Positions 18,769-27,679 are shown, numbered from the stretch's first letter. The stretch is 64,000 nucleotides of DNA from Competibacter_A sp037045535 (GCA_037045535.1 JBAOHI010000073.1:682001-746000); one strand, 5' to 3'. Program-made: numbers and translations. The notes: generated by a model from the letters alone, not told the origin.

Positions 18769-19716
18769 TTATAGGACATAGTGTTCGATCTGTACTTCCG
18801 CGCCGTGATCGGCATAGTCACCGGTGGCCCGCAGGGCACGGAATTCGCCCCAGTTGATGGGCCGATAGCGGGCCGGATTGCGGCTATCCACCACGGATGA
18901 CAGGGGCGCGTAATCGGTGGCGTAGGACGGGTTGTAGAAGAAAGGCGCGCTATAGCGCTCCCGCCCGCTGGGAGCGAGCGCCCGGTGCAGCGGGGCTTGG
19001 TAGCGGTCGTTCGACCACACCTGCAAGACGTCCCCGATGTTCACGACGAGGGTATCGGCACGGGGCTCCACCAGATGCCAGCGCCCCTCGCGGAACACCT
19101 CCAACCCGGGCACCCCGTCCTGCAGTAGCAGGGTCAACGCACCGGCGTCGGTGTGGTGATTGACGCCCAGGAAGCCCTGGCTCGGCGTGCTCGCTCCTTC
19201 CGGCGCGGCCGGCTCGGGACAGGCCGGGTAGTAGTTCAGGCGCGCAAAGCTGGTCTGCGCCGTACCGAAGAAGCTCCGCAGATACCTCGGCGGCATGGCG
19301 AGGTTGGTGTTCAAAGCATCGATCAGCCGCACCGCCAGCCGCTCGCAGGCAGCGTAGTAGGCGCGCACGGCCGGCTCGAAGCTCGGCAACCCGGTCGGCC
19401 ATTGAGGCTGTAGCACCCCGCCGTCGGCTGGCCCGTAGTCGAACACCTGCTTCCAGTCTCGCGTGTTCTTGGTTAGCTCCCGGTCGTAGTAGCCCCAGGG
19501 ATTTTCCGCGCTGCGCTCGATCGCGCGCTTCGTCGCCTCGGGCAGGGTGAAGAATTGCCGCGCCGCTGTCAGCACTCCCCGCAAGACAGAGGCATCAATG
19601 CCGTGGTGGGTGACCTGGAAGAAGCCCCATTCCCGGCAGGCGCAGTCGAGGGCCCGCAGGGTCGCGCGTCCTTCGAGCGCCGTGATGTCGATGATAGGTA
19701 CCCGCATCGCATTCAT
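18769..19716 (-). CDS. 2OG-Fe(II) oxygenase of the isopenicillin N synthase family
   Basis: A 315-residue non-haem iron enzyme. The start MNAMRVPIIDITALEGRATL and CREWGFFQVTHHGID are the DIOX_N region; the C-terminal jelly-roll has the metal triad in VNHHTDAGALTLLLQD (His, Asp) and DRYQAPLHRAL (His), with the co-substrate Arg expected in the RYSAPFF segment. The middle part (FARLNYYPACPEP) is standard. Substrate unknown; isopenicillin synthase itself acts on a cysteine-containing tripeptide, and here the gene is 14 bp from a cysteine synthase fusion. A GGGAG site precedes the ATG. Confidence 0.88.
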   Translation of the reverse strand: MNAMRVPIIDITALEGRATLRALDCACREWGFFQVTHHGIDASVLRGVLTAARQFFTLPEATKRAIERSAENPWGYYDRELTKNTRDWKQVFDYGPADGGVLQPQWPTGLPSFEPAVRAYYAACERLAVRLIDALNTNLAMPPRYLRSFFGTAQTSFARLNYYPACPEPAAPEGASTPSQGFLGVNHHTDAGALTLLLQDGVPGLEVFREGRWHLVEPRADTLVVNIGDVLQVWSNDRYQAPLHRALAPSGRERYSAPFFYNPSYATDYAPLSSVVDSRNPARYRPINWGEFRALRATGDYADHGAEVQIEHYVL

Positions 19717-19730
19717 GATGACTCTCCCGC

Positions 19731-21218
19731 TCAGGCCGTCGTCCGCGGCTGCAACCACTTCGGAAACAACGTGTAGGGATCGAGGTCGACACTGGTGTCG
19801 TAGTCGATGCCGCAGGCCTGTAGGTGGCGTTGCAGCGCACCGTTACGCATGGCATCGAACAGCTCCGTGCAGCCACCGATGTGTGAACCGCCGATGTAGA
19901 TTTGCGGTATGGTGGGGCTGCCCGTATGCCGTGTGAGTACAGCGCGAATCTTGCCGCCAAGCTCAGCGACTTGATACTCGACCGAGTCGAGATCGACGCT
20001 GCGATAGCGAATCCCCAGTCGCTTGAAGAGCTTGCGCGCCGACCAGCAGTACTCGCACCACTCCAGCGCGAACAGCACCACCGGTTCTTTGCGCACGAGG
20101 TCGGCGACGTAGCGCTCGGCCTCGGCGTCGAGCGTTGTGTCCGCGTGGCCGCGCTCGACGGCGGCGCAGGCGGCCGGCACGTCGAAGCGGTAGCTGGGCG
20201 TCGAGCGCGACAGGGTCAGCTCCTCGGCATTCATTTCCTCGGCGATGTCCTCGAACAGTGGCGTCGACAAATAGCGCTCGCCGGTGTCGGGTAGCATGAC
20301 CACGATGTTGCTGCCCGTCGGTGCTCGTCTTGCGACCGCGAGCGCGGCGGCAAGCGTGGCGCCGGCCGAGGTACCGACAAAAATGCCCTCGCGGCGCGCT
20401 AGTTCGCGCGAGCAATGCATGGCTTCGCCGCCACTCACCGGCACGATCTCATTGATGAGATCCTCGGCGAGCGCCGTCTCGGTCAAATGCGAGACGAAGT
20501 CGGGGCTCCAGCCCTGCATCGGGTGTGGTCGGAAGCTGGGATGGCTTCCCGCAGGCTTGCCGTCGGCTGCCCGAGGCTGGGGGATGCCGCTGCTGAGCAC
20601 CGGAGCGTTGTCCGGCTCGGCTGCAATGACCCGGGTGCCCTTGCCCGCCTGCCTAAGACCCCGGGCCACCCCCAGCAGCGTGCCACCGGTACCGAAGCCG
20701 GAGACGAAGTAGTCCAGTGATTTGCCGTGGAAATCGGCCAGAATCTCCTGTGCCGTGGTGCGGGTGTGCACCTCGGCGTTGGCCTCGTTTTCAAACTGGC
20801 GGCACAAGTACCAGCCGTGGGTTTCCGCCAGTTCGATGGCCTTGTTGAGCATGCCGGTACCCATCTCCGACGCCGGCGTCAGCACCACCTTGGCGCCGAG
20901 GAAGCGCAGCATTTTGCGCCGTTCCACACTGAAGTTCTCCGCCATCACGATGACGAGCGGGTAGCCACGCCGAGCACACACCATGGCGAGGCCGATGCCC
21001 GTGTTACCGCTGGTGGCTTCGATCACCGTCTGACCCGGCTTAAGCTCGCCACTGCGTTCAGCCGCTTCGATGACGGCCAGCGCCATGCGATCCTTGACCG
21101 AGCCCATGGGATTGAAGGATTCCAGCTTGACGTACACATTGACCCCCGCCGGCGCCAGCCCGGATAGCTTTACCAGCGGCGTGTTACCTATGGCTCCAAG
21201 AATGCTGTCGTACTTCAT
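19731..21218 (-). CDS. cysteine synthase with C-terminal glutaredoxin domain
   Basis: A 495-residue fusion. Residues 1-320 are an O-acetylserine sulfhydrylase-type PLP enzyme: NPMGSVKDRM with the PLP lysine at 42, TSGNTGIGLAMVCARRGYP, SGFGTGGTLLGVARGL and EGIFVGTSAGATLAAALAV. Residues about 375-470 are glutaredoxin-like, with the redox motif WCEYC at 387-391 followed by GIRYRSVDLDS and TIPQIYIGGSHIGGCTEL. It may couple sulfide or persulfide chemistry to thiol reduction. The ATG at 21218 begins MKYDSILGAIGNTPLVKL, the usual CysK start; upstream codons in the same frame are not conserved. It lies 35 bp after the flavoprotein gene. Confidence 0.93.
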   Translation of the reverse strand: MKYDSILGAIGNTPLVKLSGLAPAGVNVYVKLESFNPMGSVKDRMALAVIEAAERSGELKPGQTVIEATSGNTGIGLAMVCARRGYPLVIVMAENFSVERRKMLRFLGAKVVLTPASEMGTGMLNKAIELAETHGWYLCRQFENEANAEVHTRTTAQEILADFHGKSLDYFVSGFGTGGTLLGVARGLRQAGKGTRVIAAEPDNAPVLSSGIPQPRAADGKPAGSHPSFRPHPMQGWSPDFVSHLTETALAEDLINEIVPVSGGEAMHCSRELARREGIFVGTSAGATLAAALAVARRAPTGSNIVVMLPDTGERYLSTPLFEDIAEEMNAEELTLSRSTPSYRFDVPAACAAVERGHADTTLDAEAERYVADLVRKEPVVLFALEWCEYCWSARKLFKRLGIRYRSVDLDSVEYQVAELGGKIRAVLTRHTGSPTIPQIYIGGSHIGGCTELFDAMRNGALQRHLQACGIDYDTSVDLDPYTLFPKWLQPRTTA

Positions 21219-21253
21219 GATCAATTTCCTCGATGACCTGGATGGAGAGAGGA

Positions 21254-22582
21254 TTAAAGTGCCATCCGTTCGCGGTACCGACGGGACTGGGCCTGAAGGT
21301 GGCCGACAAGATGCGCGGCAAGCTCGCGCGCGTCGTCCTCGGCACCGTGGATAAAGCTCGACTTGCGTCGCCGCAGGAACGGCAGGCCCATGACATACAT
21401 GCCCGGTGTATCGACGACGCCGCCGTGGTGTCGGATGCCGCCCTTGCGATCGAGTACCGGGATCGCCAGCCAGCCGTAATCTGGGCGGAAACCGGTCGCC
21501 CAAATCACCGTGCGAATGCCTTCATGCGCGAGATTTAGGCTCGTGGCGGGTGAGGAGGCGATGTGTGTGTCCTCGAAGCGCTCGCCCGGCGTTAAGCTGT
21601 CGGCATAGCCGCATGCGGCCGCCCAGTCGTCCAGCATGGCCAGCAGCCGATGCATCTTCTGATCGGCGAGCGCACACACGTTACGCAGAGACCCGGAGAA
21701 CAGCGCCTTGCCATCGCGCACGCCGGCCAGGCGGCCGACGATGCGTACACCTTCCGCGCCGAGTACGTTGAGATCAACGATGGGCCGCTCGCGCGAGCCG
21801 ACTAATTGGGGCGAAGCCACGGCACGGGCGCGCGCCAAATCATCTGAGCCGTTGGGCAAGGCGTCGTAACGCTGGTCCAGCAGTCCCGCGGCGTGCATCC
21901 ACCACTGAATGTCGCGTCCGCGATAGACCCGAGGCATACGTACATGCTCACCCACGGCGAGGGTCACGGCGCGACCGGCGCGCTGTATTTCGTCAGCCAG
22001 CTGCAAGCCGGTCGCCGAGGCGCCGACCACCAGCACGCCGCCATCCTTGATCTGGCTCGGATTGCGGTAGCTGAAGGGTGTGAGCTGGGCGATGCCCGCG
22101 GGCAGGTCGGCAGCGAGCCGCGGCACCATCGGCCGATTGAACGCGCCACTGGCGATGACCACGGCACGGCAACACCAGTCGCCGTGGTCGGTACTGACAC
22201 GGTAGCCGGCGCCCTCAGTCTGTAGCCGGGTTACGGTTGTGCCGGTTAGCACTGGTGCCAAGCTGGCCCGCGCATAACCGGCGATAAAGGCGACCACCTC
22301 TTCGCGGCTCATGTAGCCTTCGGGATCATCACCGGTGTAGCGGTAGCCGGGCAGGCGGCTGAGCCAGTTCGGTGTAAGCAGGCGCAGCGAGTCCCAGCGC
22401 TCGTGACGCCAGGCGTTGGCTACCTCACCGCGCTCCAGCACGACATGGTCGATGCCGAGCGCGGCGAGGCAATGGCTCATGGCCAGGCCGTTGTGGCCGG
22501 CACCGATGATGACAACGTCGATGCTGCGCACCGGCCGGCGCCCGGCGGCGCCCGCCTCGAAGGCTGTCATGATGGCGATCAC
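21254..22582 (-). CDS. FAD/NADPH-dependent monooxygenase (CzcO/FMO-like)
   Basis: A 442-residue flavoprotein. The FAD Rossmann motif VVIIGAGHNGLAMSHCLAAL is near residue 22, the NADPH motif GVLVVGASATGLQLADE lies near 190, and ATGFRPDY is the conserved tail motif of flavin-containing monooxygenases. The sequence LRLLTPNWLSRLPGY fits the CzcO-like putative flavoprotein branch. Such enzymes oxidise sulfur or nitrogen atoms of small molecules. The GTG start at 22582 overlaps the osmC-like stop (GTGA), suggesting coupled translation. Confidence 0.88.
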   Translation of the reverse strand: MIAIMTAFEAGAAGRRPVRSIDVVIIGAGHNGLAMSHCLAALGIDHVVLERGEVANAWRHERWDSLRLLTPNWLSRLPGYRYTGDDPEGYMSREEVVAFIAGYARASLAPVLTGTTVTRLQTEGAGYRVSTDHGDWCCRAVVIASGAFNRPMVPRLAADLPAGIAQLTPFSYRNPSQIKDGGVLVVGASATGLQLADEIQRAGRAVTLAVGEHVRMPRVYRGRDIQWWMHAAGLLDQRYDALPNGSDDLARARAVASPQLVGSRERPIVDLNVLGAEGVRIVGRLAGVRDGKALFSGSLRNVCALADQKMHRLLAMLDDWAAACGYADSLTPGERFEDTHIASSPATSLNLAHEGIRTVIWATGFRPDYGWLAIPVLDRKGGIRHHGGVVDTPGMYVMGLPFLRRRKSSFIHGAEDDARELAAHLVGHLQAQSRRYRERMAL

Positions 22583-23139
22583 GCCACCACCACCGACACG
22601 TCGGTCGGATTGGTGATGATGTCAAATACCGCCGAGCGCTTTTGCGATTGGGCCACCAGCGCCTCGATTTCCTCGCGGTTGGCGTTCGCGTCAATGGCAT
22701 AGGTGACTTTTACACCGTCGAAGCCATTACGCACGTCGCCATCGATGCCCAGGATGCCTTGCAGGTCCATGCCCGCTTCCAGCGTCGCCTTGACCGAGTG
22801 CAGCTGGATGTTGCGGTTCTGCGCCACGGCGGCGATACCCGCCGTCAGGCAGCCGGCTAAGCCGGCGAGCACGATTTCCACCGGCGTGGCGCCGTGGTCT
22901 TCGGCAGCGAACACTTCCGGGTGATCGGTTTCCACGCGGTGCACTTGCTTGTGCCGCTGTGCTTCCCCAAGGCCGAAGAAACTGTCGATGCTGGTACGGG
23001 CGCGGGTGCCTTTGATCCATTCGCAGCTCGCACGCCACTTGAACTGGGCGGCCTCAGGTGCCTTGGAAAGCGCTTGGCGCGCGCCGAGCAGAGCTTCGAC
23101 ATTGACGCCGTTGTCGGCAAGAAAAGTATTGGTATCCAT
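22579..23139 (-). CDS. OsmC-family protein
   Basis: A 186-residue member of the OsmC/Ohr fold. The core HGATPVEIVLAGLAGCLTAGIA contains the family cysteine, and an additional Cys lies in WRASCEWIKG. OsmC proteins reduce organic hydroperoxides or handle thiol-bound substrates. GAGGA precedes the ATG at 23139. First gene of the operon that continues with the flavin monooxygenase; 346 non-coding bases upstream should hold the promoter. Confidence 0.9.
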   Translation of the reverse strand: MDTNTFLADNGVNVEALLGARQALSKAPEAAQFKWRASCEWIKGTRARTSIDSFFGLGEAQRHKQVHRVETDHPEVFAAEDHGATPVEIVLAGLAGCLTAGIAAVAQNRNIQLHSVKATLEAGMDLQGILGIDGDVRNGFDGVKVTYAIDANANREEIEALVAQSQKRSAVFDIITNPTDVSVVVA

Positions 23140-23485
23140 GGTATTCCTCGTAAAGATCAGTCGAAAAACAGGATTGTTCAATCTTGGCCAGTTGAGTTCT
23201 TGCCACCGTTGAAACCATACTTAAGAATTGGGATCAGCATAAAAACCCCATGTTTCTATTGAATTTCTCGATAGGTGATTTTTGTTTCAGCTGTTTCAAT
23301 CGTCGATGGGTTCCGTCCGAAAGGCCACTTCGACGACAACCGGTTCCAACCTCTGTATGGCGTGACGGATCGCGGTGTGGGCCGGCGCCTAATTGCCGCG
23401 CTGCGGTTACGATCCGGCTCTTCCAACTGAAGTGTTGCAGCGGCGGCAGTCCACTGGACCGCCGCCATCATGCAGTCGTTCTTGG
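23140..23485. other. intergenic region upstream of the OsmC operon
   Basis: No gene found. Near the far end an 11-bp inverted repeat with one mismatch (23442-23452 and 23456-23466, loop ACT) sits just downstream of the DUF4242 stop and could slow or end its transcription, although no T-tract follows. The half close to OsmC is AT-rich and is the likely promoter region. Confidence 0.45.
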
Positions 23486-23791
23486 CTAAGCGGCTCTCGC
23501 CTCCTGATTGATCGGGTCTTCGCGGACCACCACCGTATCCTCGACCAAAGCGATCTCGTCGGCACTCATACCCACGCGGCGGGCATGCTCGCGAATGGCA
23601 GCGGGGTTCTCGCCTTGGTAGATGCAGACTGTGCCGAGACGGCCGTCATCCTCACGAACCACGTAGGAGCGAATCCAGCGGACTTGGTCAGGCATTTCCT
23701 GGTTGCCGACCCGAGCGGACACTCCGGCTGTAATGCTCAACTCGGCCGTATCTTTCCAGTTGCTTTTGCGACGAATAGCGAAGGTTTGCAT
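23486..23791 (-). CDS. DUF4242 small protein
   Basis: A 101-residue protein resembling DUF4242 (SCO4226-like, ferredoxin-like-fold, sometimes nickel-binding). Seen in it: MPDQVRWIRSYVVREDDGR, GTVCIYQGENPAAIREHARR and VGMSADEIALVEDTVVVRED. AAAGGAG supports the ATG at 23791. It is divergent from the winged-helix/TPR regulator gene, and the 185 bp between them hold a motif shared with the regulator's paralogue, so the regulator may act on this gene. Confidence 0.8.
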   Translation of the reverse strand: MQTFAIRRKSNWKDTAELSITAGVSARVGNQEMPDQVRWIRSYVVREDDGRLGTVCIYQGENPAAIREHARRVGMSADEIALVEDTVVVREDPINQEARAA

Positions 23792-23920
23792 GCTGAAACT
23801 CCTTTCGATGAAGTGTATGAATGAGCACCGAGTGCTCTCGTTGCCTGGTCGCCGAACGGTCGTCGGCGCGGGACGATGCAAGGATGCGCTAGCGCGCGAC
23901 CCAAGTCCTTTCCGTTTTCG

Positions 23921-23946
23921 GATTAAGTTCTTATCATTATCAAATC
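23921..23946 (+). promoter_or_regulatory. conserved upstream motif, copy 1
   Basis: GATTAAGTTCTTATCATT followed by ATCAAATC lies 56 bp before the regulator start at 23977. An almost identical sequence lies 58 bp before the paralogous regulator at 27738. Further upstream GGACGATGCAAGGATGC also resembles the second copy's flank. Operator or promoter for an autoregulated gene is the simplest reading; residual homology from the gene duplication is the alternative. Confidence 0.5.
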
Positions 23947-23976
23947 CCTTACCGCGCCGGCCCGCCCGCACTCCAG

Positions 23977-25794
23977 ATGACATCCCGCATCTACCGTTTC
24001 AGAGCCTTCGAACTTGACCCGAGCCGACGAAACTTGCGCTTGGACGGGCAAGAGGTGCCGCTCCAGCCGCGCGTGTTCGACTTGCTGTGCTACCTCGTCG
24101 AACATCGTGATCGGGTCGTGAGCAAGGAGGAGTTGCTCGATACCTTGTGGCCTGGCCTGGTGGTCACCGAGAGTTCGTTGCAAAGGGCGATCAGTCTCGT
24201 CCGTAGCGCGCTGCAACAAGGCGGGATGGAGGGTGCGATCCGCAACTATGCGCGGCGCGGATACCGCTTTCTGGTAGAAGAATCAGTAGCGGCAGCCGAG
24301 CCCCCGGCAGCGGACGATGCCATCCTGACCCATGCGGAACGCGCCTACGCCGGGGCGCAGTGGCAGGAGGCCATACGGGCGTTCGCGGAGGCCGACCAGG
24401 TCAATCCGTTGGACGCCAACGCGTTGGAACGCTGGGGTATTGCCGCACAATGCATGGGCGACCTGGCCAGCGCCATCGGGCCGCTTGAAAGGGCCGCCGT
24501 GGTCTATTCCAGCCGTGGAGAGGGCGAAGCGGCCGCTCGGGTTCTGATTGGCTTGGCAGGTCTCCAGATGGAATCACTGGACCTCGCTGTGGCACAAGGC
24601 TGTTTGCGCCGTGCCGAGCGCTTGTTGAGCGGCTTGCCAACGGGCGAGCAGCACGGTCACCTGGCCTGGATGACAGCGCGCCTTTGCCTTGGTAAGGGGG
24701 AGTTGCCCGAAGCCATTCAGCGTGCGCAGGTGGCTCGGGACATCGGCCACGAACTGGGTAATACCGATATCGAGTCCATGGGGTTGCTTTTCTGGGGCAT
24801 GGGCCTACAGGCGAGTGGCGACGCGAAGGCTGGCATCGCGTTGCAGGATGAGGCGGCAGCGGCCGTACTGTCCGGCAACGTATCGCCCCTGGTGGGCGGC
24901 ATCCTGTACTGCGACATAATCGCCAGTTGTTGCAATGGCGAGGATTGGCTGCGGGCGGGACAGTGGCAGAAAAGCTTCATGCGCTGGTGTCGGCGCAGTA
25001 ACATCGACACCTTTACCGGTCCCTGCCTCATCCATCAGGCGGAAGTCTTCGCCGTATCCGCCCAGCTGGAGCAAGCCCGGGACGCCCTCGTCCGCGCCGA
25101 TCCTCTCATCCGCCTCGGTGCACCTTGGGCGCTGCGGGATGCCCATCGCCTGATGGGTGACGTACATCTGGCGCGTGGTGAGTGGGAAGCAGCAGAGTAT
25201 TGCTATCAGCAGGCCTACCAGCACGGGTGGGAACCCTACCCCGGCTACGCGGAGTTGCTCTACCAGCGGGGGCACGGCGAAGACGCCATTCGCGGTCTCA
25301 AGCGGGCCGCGTCCCTGACCCACTGGGTGGCAGGTGAACGCAGAGCCCGTTATCTGGCGCAGGCCGCCCAGATCAGCGCTATGCTAGGTTTGTTGGACGA
25401 AGCACGAGCACTGCTTCAAACCCTCGACGGGGAACCCCGTCGGTGGGAGTTCGGGGCGCTCGCCGGACACGTTGACCGCGCCCGCGCTGAACTGGCCTGG
25501 TCGGAAGGCAAGATGGAAGAAGCCCAGCATCGGCTGCATCACGCTCTGGATTTGCTGCAGAACAACGGTGCCATAATGGAGGCCGCGCGGGTTCACCTGC
25601 GATTAGCCGAGCTGTTGGCGCTGCAAGGGCACGAGAGCGCGGTTCGCATGGAACTGAGTGCTGCCGAAAGCGTGTTTCAAGCGGCGGGCGCCGAGGGGTA
25701 TCTCGTCCAATGCCGTGCCCTTTTGGATTGTCTTCCCACGCCCAAACATGCAGCTCATGGAATCCAGGCAGCCCGTAGCGATTTAGCGCGCTGA
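23977..25794 (+). CDS. winged-helix DNA-binding/TPR transcriptional regulator (copy 1)
   Basis: The 605-residue protein has an OmpR-type winged helix (Trans_reg_C, residues 1-100: FELDPSRRNLRLDGQEVPLQ, DRVVSKEELLDTLWPGLVV, NYARRGYRFLVEE) fused directly to a long all-helical TPR-like region (about 110-590). No receiver domain and no transmembrane helix is present, unlike CadC. It is closely related over its whole length to the product of 27738-29516. The last 15 residues (PTPKHAAHGIQAARSDLAR) have no counterpart in the paralogue and overlap antisense codons of a truncated gene stump, so the native 3' end was probably replaced by a rearrangement near 25730. Confidence 0.85.
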   Translation: MTSRIYRFRAFELDPSRRNLRLDGQEVPLQPRVFDLLCYLVEHRDRVVSKEELLDTLWPGLVVTESSLQRAISLVRSALQQGGMEGAIRNYARRGYRFLVEESVAAAEPPAADDAILTHAERAYAGAQWQEAIRAFAEADQVNPLDANALERWGIAAQCMGDLASAIGPLERAAVVYSSRGEGEAAARVLIGLAGLQMESLDLAVAQGCLRRAERLLSGLPTGEQHGHLAWMTARLCLGKGELPEAIQRAQVARDIGHELGNTDIESMGLLFWGMGLQASGDAKAGIALQDEAAAAVLSGNVSPLVGGILYCDIIASCCNGEDWLRAGQWQKSFMRWCRRSNIDTFTGPCLIHQAEVFAVSAQLEQARDALVRADPLIRLGAPWALRDAHRLMGDVHLARGEWEAAEYCYQQAYQHGWEPYPGYAELLYQRGHGEDAIRGLKRAASLTHWVAGERRARYLAQAAQISAMLGLLDEARALLQTLDGEPRRWEFGALAGHVDRARAELAWSEGKMEEAQHRLHHALDLLQNNGAIMEAARVHLRLAELLALQGHESAVRMELSAAESVFQAAGAEGYLVQCRALLDCLPTPKHAAHGIQAARSDLAR

Positions 25795-25945
25795 CGAAAT
25801 TCATTAGATGACCATCAACGGCAGGTGTCGAGCCATCCGGGTGATTCGCGGCCCACTCTGAGGCAGTTACGATGTATTCGGCACTGACGAGTCGCATGTA
25901 TCCGCCACTCATCGGCTCGTAAATCAACGCCTCTGGCTCGTTCAC
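25745..25945 (-). pseudogene. 5' stump of a conserved hypothetical gene
   Basis: A GTG at 25945 opens a frame reading NEPEALIYEPMSGGYMRLVS, then EYIVTASEWAANHPDG and GLPGFHELHVWAWEDNPKG. This looks like the C-terminal third of a conserved hypothetical protein I know only by its ELHVWAW..NPKG pattern. After NPKG the similarity stops and the frame runs antisense into the regulator gene. Both ends are therefore broken: it is a leftover from a rearrangement. Confidence 0.55.
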
Positions 25946-26049
25946 GTTGACAGCTCCGTCGAAAGGTAATGAAAGTTACGCAGTTACCTGCGGATAGGTA
26001 ATTGTCCTGACCGTCTGGACGTTTCCTTTAAGCCTGTCTAAACGGTCAA

Positions 26050-26312
26050 ATCGGACGATTACAAACGATTCAAGCCAGATGTCGTTATCCCCGGTACGTT
26101 CATCCTGTCGGCCAAATCCCGCGACGTATCGGCGTCGAACCACGGTTGGGGGCATCTGCCGACCCGCTGTACTACTTCATGGGCGGGACGAGTATGGCCA
26201 CCCCGCTAGTGGCCGGCTGCGTGGCGTTGGCCCGTGAGTTTTCGGCGAACCGTCCGACGAACCCGAGCGCGAACCCGAGCGCAGCGCTGGTGAAGGCATT
26301 GCTGATTGGAAT
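26050..26312 (+). pseudogene. subtilisin-family (S8) peptidase fragment
   Basis: Two adjacent frames encode the C-terminal catalytic part of a subtilase: FKPDVVIPGTFILSAKSRDV, then after a frameshift in the G-run near 26150 ADPLYYFMGGTSMATPLVAG, which contains the active-site serine motif GTSMATP, then NPSAALVKALLI. The rest of the protease, including the Asp and His blocks, is missing, and at about 26310 the sequence passes without a stop into an IS6-type transposase fragment. Confidence 0.75.
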
Positions 26313-26525
26313 CCTGGTCCAGTCGCGGCGTGACCAGCACGCCGCCAAGCGCTTTTTTCACAAGTTGCTTAAAGGCTTGCGCTACGTGCCGCGCGTTATC
26401 GTCACCGACCCGCTCAAAAGCGACGAAGCCGCCCGTAAAGAACGGATTCCCGAGGTCGAACATCGCCCGCACCAGGGGTTGAATAACCGTGCCGAACGAT
26501 CCCACCCGCCGACCCGACGACGCTT
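26310..26525 (+). pseudogene. IS6-family transposase fragment
   Basis: The frame continuing from the subtilase piece reads ILVQSRRDQHAAKRFFHKLL, GLRYVPRVIVTDPLKSDEAA and EVEHRPHQGLNNRAERSHPP. These are the middle and C-terminal DDE segments of IS6/IS26-type transposases, including the second Asp (VTD) and the Glu (NNRAE). The N-terminal third and the C-terminal end are absent and no inverted repeats were found, so this is a dead fragment. Confidence 0.78.
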
Positions 26526-26792
26526 GAAACCTGGCGGCGGGTGACGTATGCCCAACAGACTGGTGGAATCTCCAAATCCCTTCACATTCACGGATTCGGC
26601 GAGCGCCGTCGCGACCGCTTGCATGCTGGCAAAGGACTGCGTTGGCATCGATAATACGGTGTTTGGGTGGCGCTTGCGCTATTCTTGTTGGAGAGAGCTG
26701 GAAACACGATGTACCGGGGGCAAGGATCATGAAACGAGGGCAAACCGGTGAAGGCTGGCCGGCCATCCGCCACGCTTAGCGCGCAGCACCGT

Positions 26793-27539
26793 TCACGTAT
26801 TAGACGCACCCCTCGGCGGACCCGCCGCGAAAAAGACCGTACATTCACCGTAGCCGCCGACAGTTCTCTGAACATAGAGGTCTCCTGACTTGGTATTCAG
26901 CGGCTTCAACCTGCCGCAATCAAAGCGACTGATACCTTGGTCTGGGCCAGCCGACTGGGCAATGATGACCTGGAAGTCCTTGCCGACGATTTTCATTTCA
27001 TCGACGACGGCAATATGGACAGGGCTGCTGCCGCCTTTCCGGTAGTAGATCATGGCGTCGCCGGAGGCCACGTCCGCGACAGCCTTGCGCCGATTCACGT
27101 CGTAGGATCCGATGATTGTCTCCGGATCGATACCCCAGAAGTTCCCGGCGAAACCGTTGCAATCCAGGCCGATGTTCGCGGTGCAATACTGATTGACCGT
27201 CTTGGCGTCGGTCAGCTTGTAACGCGAGGCGAGCCGCACAACATCGCGGATATCCTCCGGCGAGCCCTTGCCGTAGAAGACGCGCTGAAGCTTGACACGG
27301 TCGTACGCTATGTCGCTGATCTTGAATTTCAGCGGCCCGGGATATTTGACCTTTAGCTCGCCCACGATGCTGTTGAGCAACTGAAAGAGCGCCTTGCCAG
27401 CGTTCATATTTCGCGGCAGCTTGAGGCCGTTGTTGAGGTACCGGTCAATCTTAAGGGTGACCACGGTTTTCTCGTCATCGAGCTTTGCCTTGAGGTTGAG
27501 GTAAGTTAAGTTCGCGTAGTTCCACGGTGAGATGGGCAT
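26793..27539 (-). CDS. putative NlpC/P60-like papain-fold cysteine hydrolase
   Basis: A 248-residue protein without signal peptide. The segment CTANIGLDCNGFAGNFWGID places a cysteine (127) in the helix-start context of NlpC/P60 peptidases, and SPVHIAVVDEM places a histidine (175) on the following strand, with GDAMIYYRKGG between them as in GD-containing P60 enzymes. That geometry suggests a peptidoglycan or peptide hydrolase, possibly an exported toxin, but overall similarity was not recognised. AAGGAG precedes the ATG. It is divergent from the second winged-helix/TPR regulator, 198 bp away. Confidence 0.6.
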   Translation of the reverse strand: MPISPWNYANLTYLNLKAKLDDEKTVVTLKIDRYLNNGLKLPRNMNAGKALFQLLNSIVGELKVKYPGPLKFKISDIAYDRVKLQRVFYGKGSPEDIRDVVRLASRYKLTDAKTVNQYCTANIGLDCNGFAGNFWGIDPETIIGSYDVNRRKAVADVASGDAMIYYRKGGSSPVHIAVVDEMKIVGKDFQVIIAQSAGPDQGISRFDCGRLKPLNTKSGDLYVQRTVGGYGECTVFFAAGPPRGASNT

Positions 27540-27679
27540 GCTAGACTCCTTGAAATGAGAATAAGAATTGAATAGGTTGGCGCCAACGGCCCTTTACCGT
27601 CATTGAGCCGTACCTCGTAAGGGTCAGCGGACGATTGCAGGATACATCGGAGGAAGTTCTCGAATCCTTCCCGCAACCT

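Noticed and set aside
21219..21503. 95-codon extension of the cysteine synthase fusion
   Set aside because: It overlaps the flavin monooxygenase gene out of frame and the family start MKYDSILGAIGNTP is at 21218.
26206..26766. 186-codon minus-strand frame over the IS6 fragment
   Set aside because: This is the well-known open antisense frame of IS6 transposases, often mis-annotated, and it also runs through the subtilase fragment.
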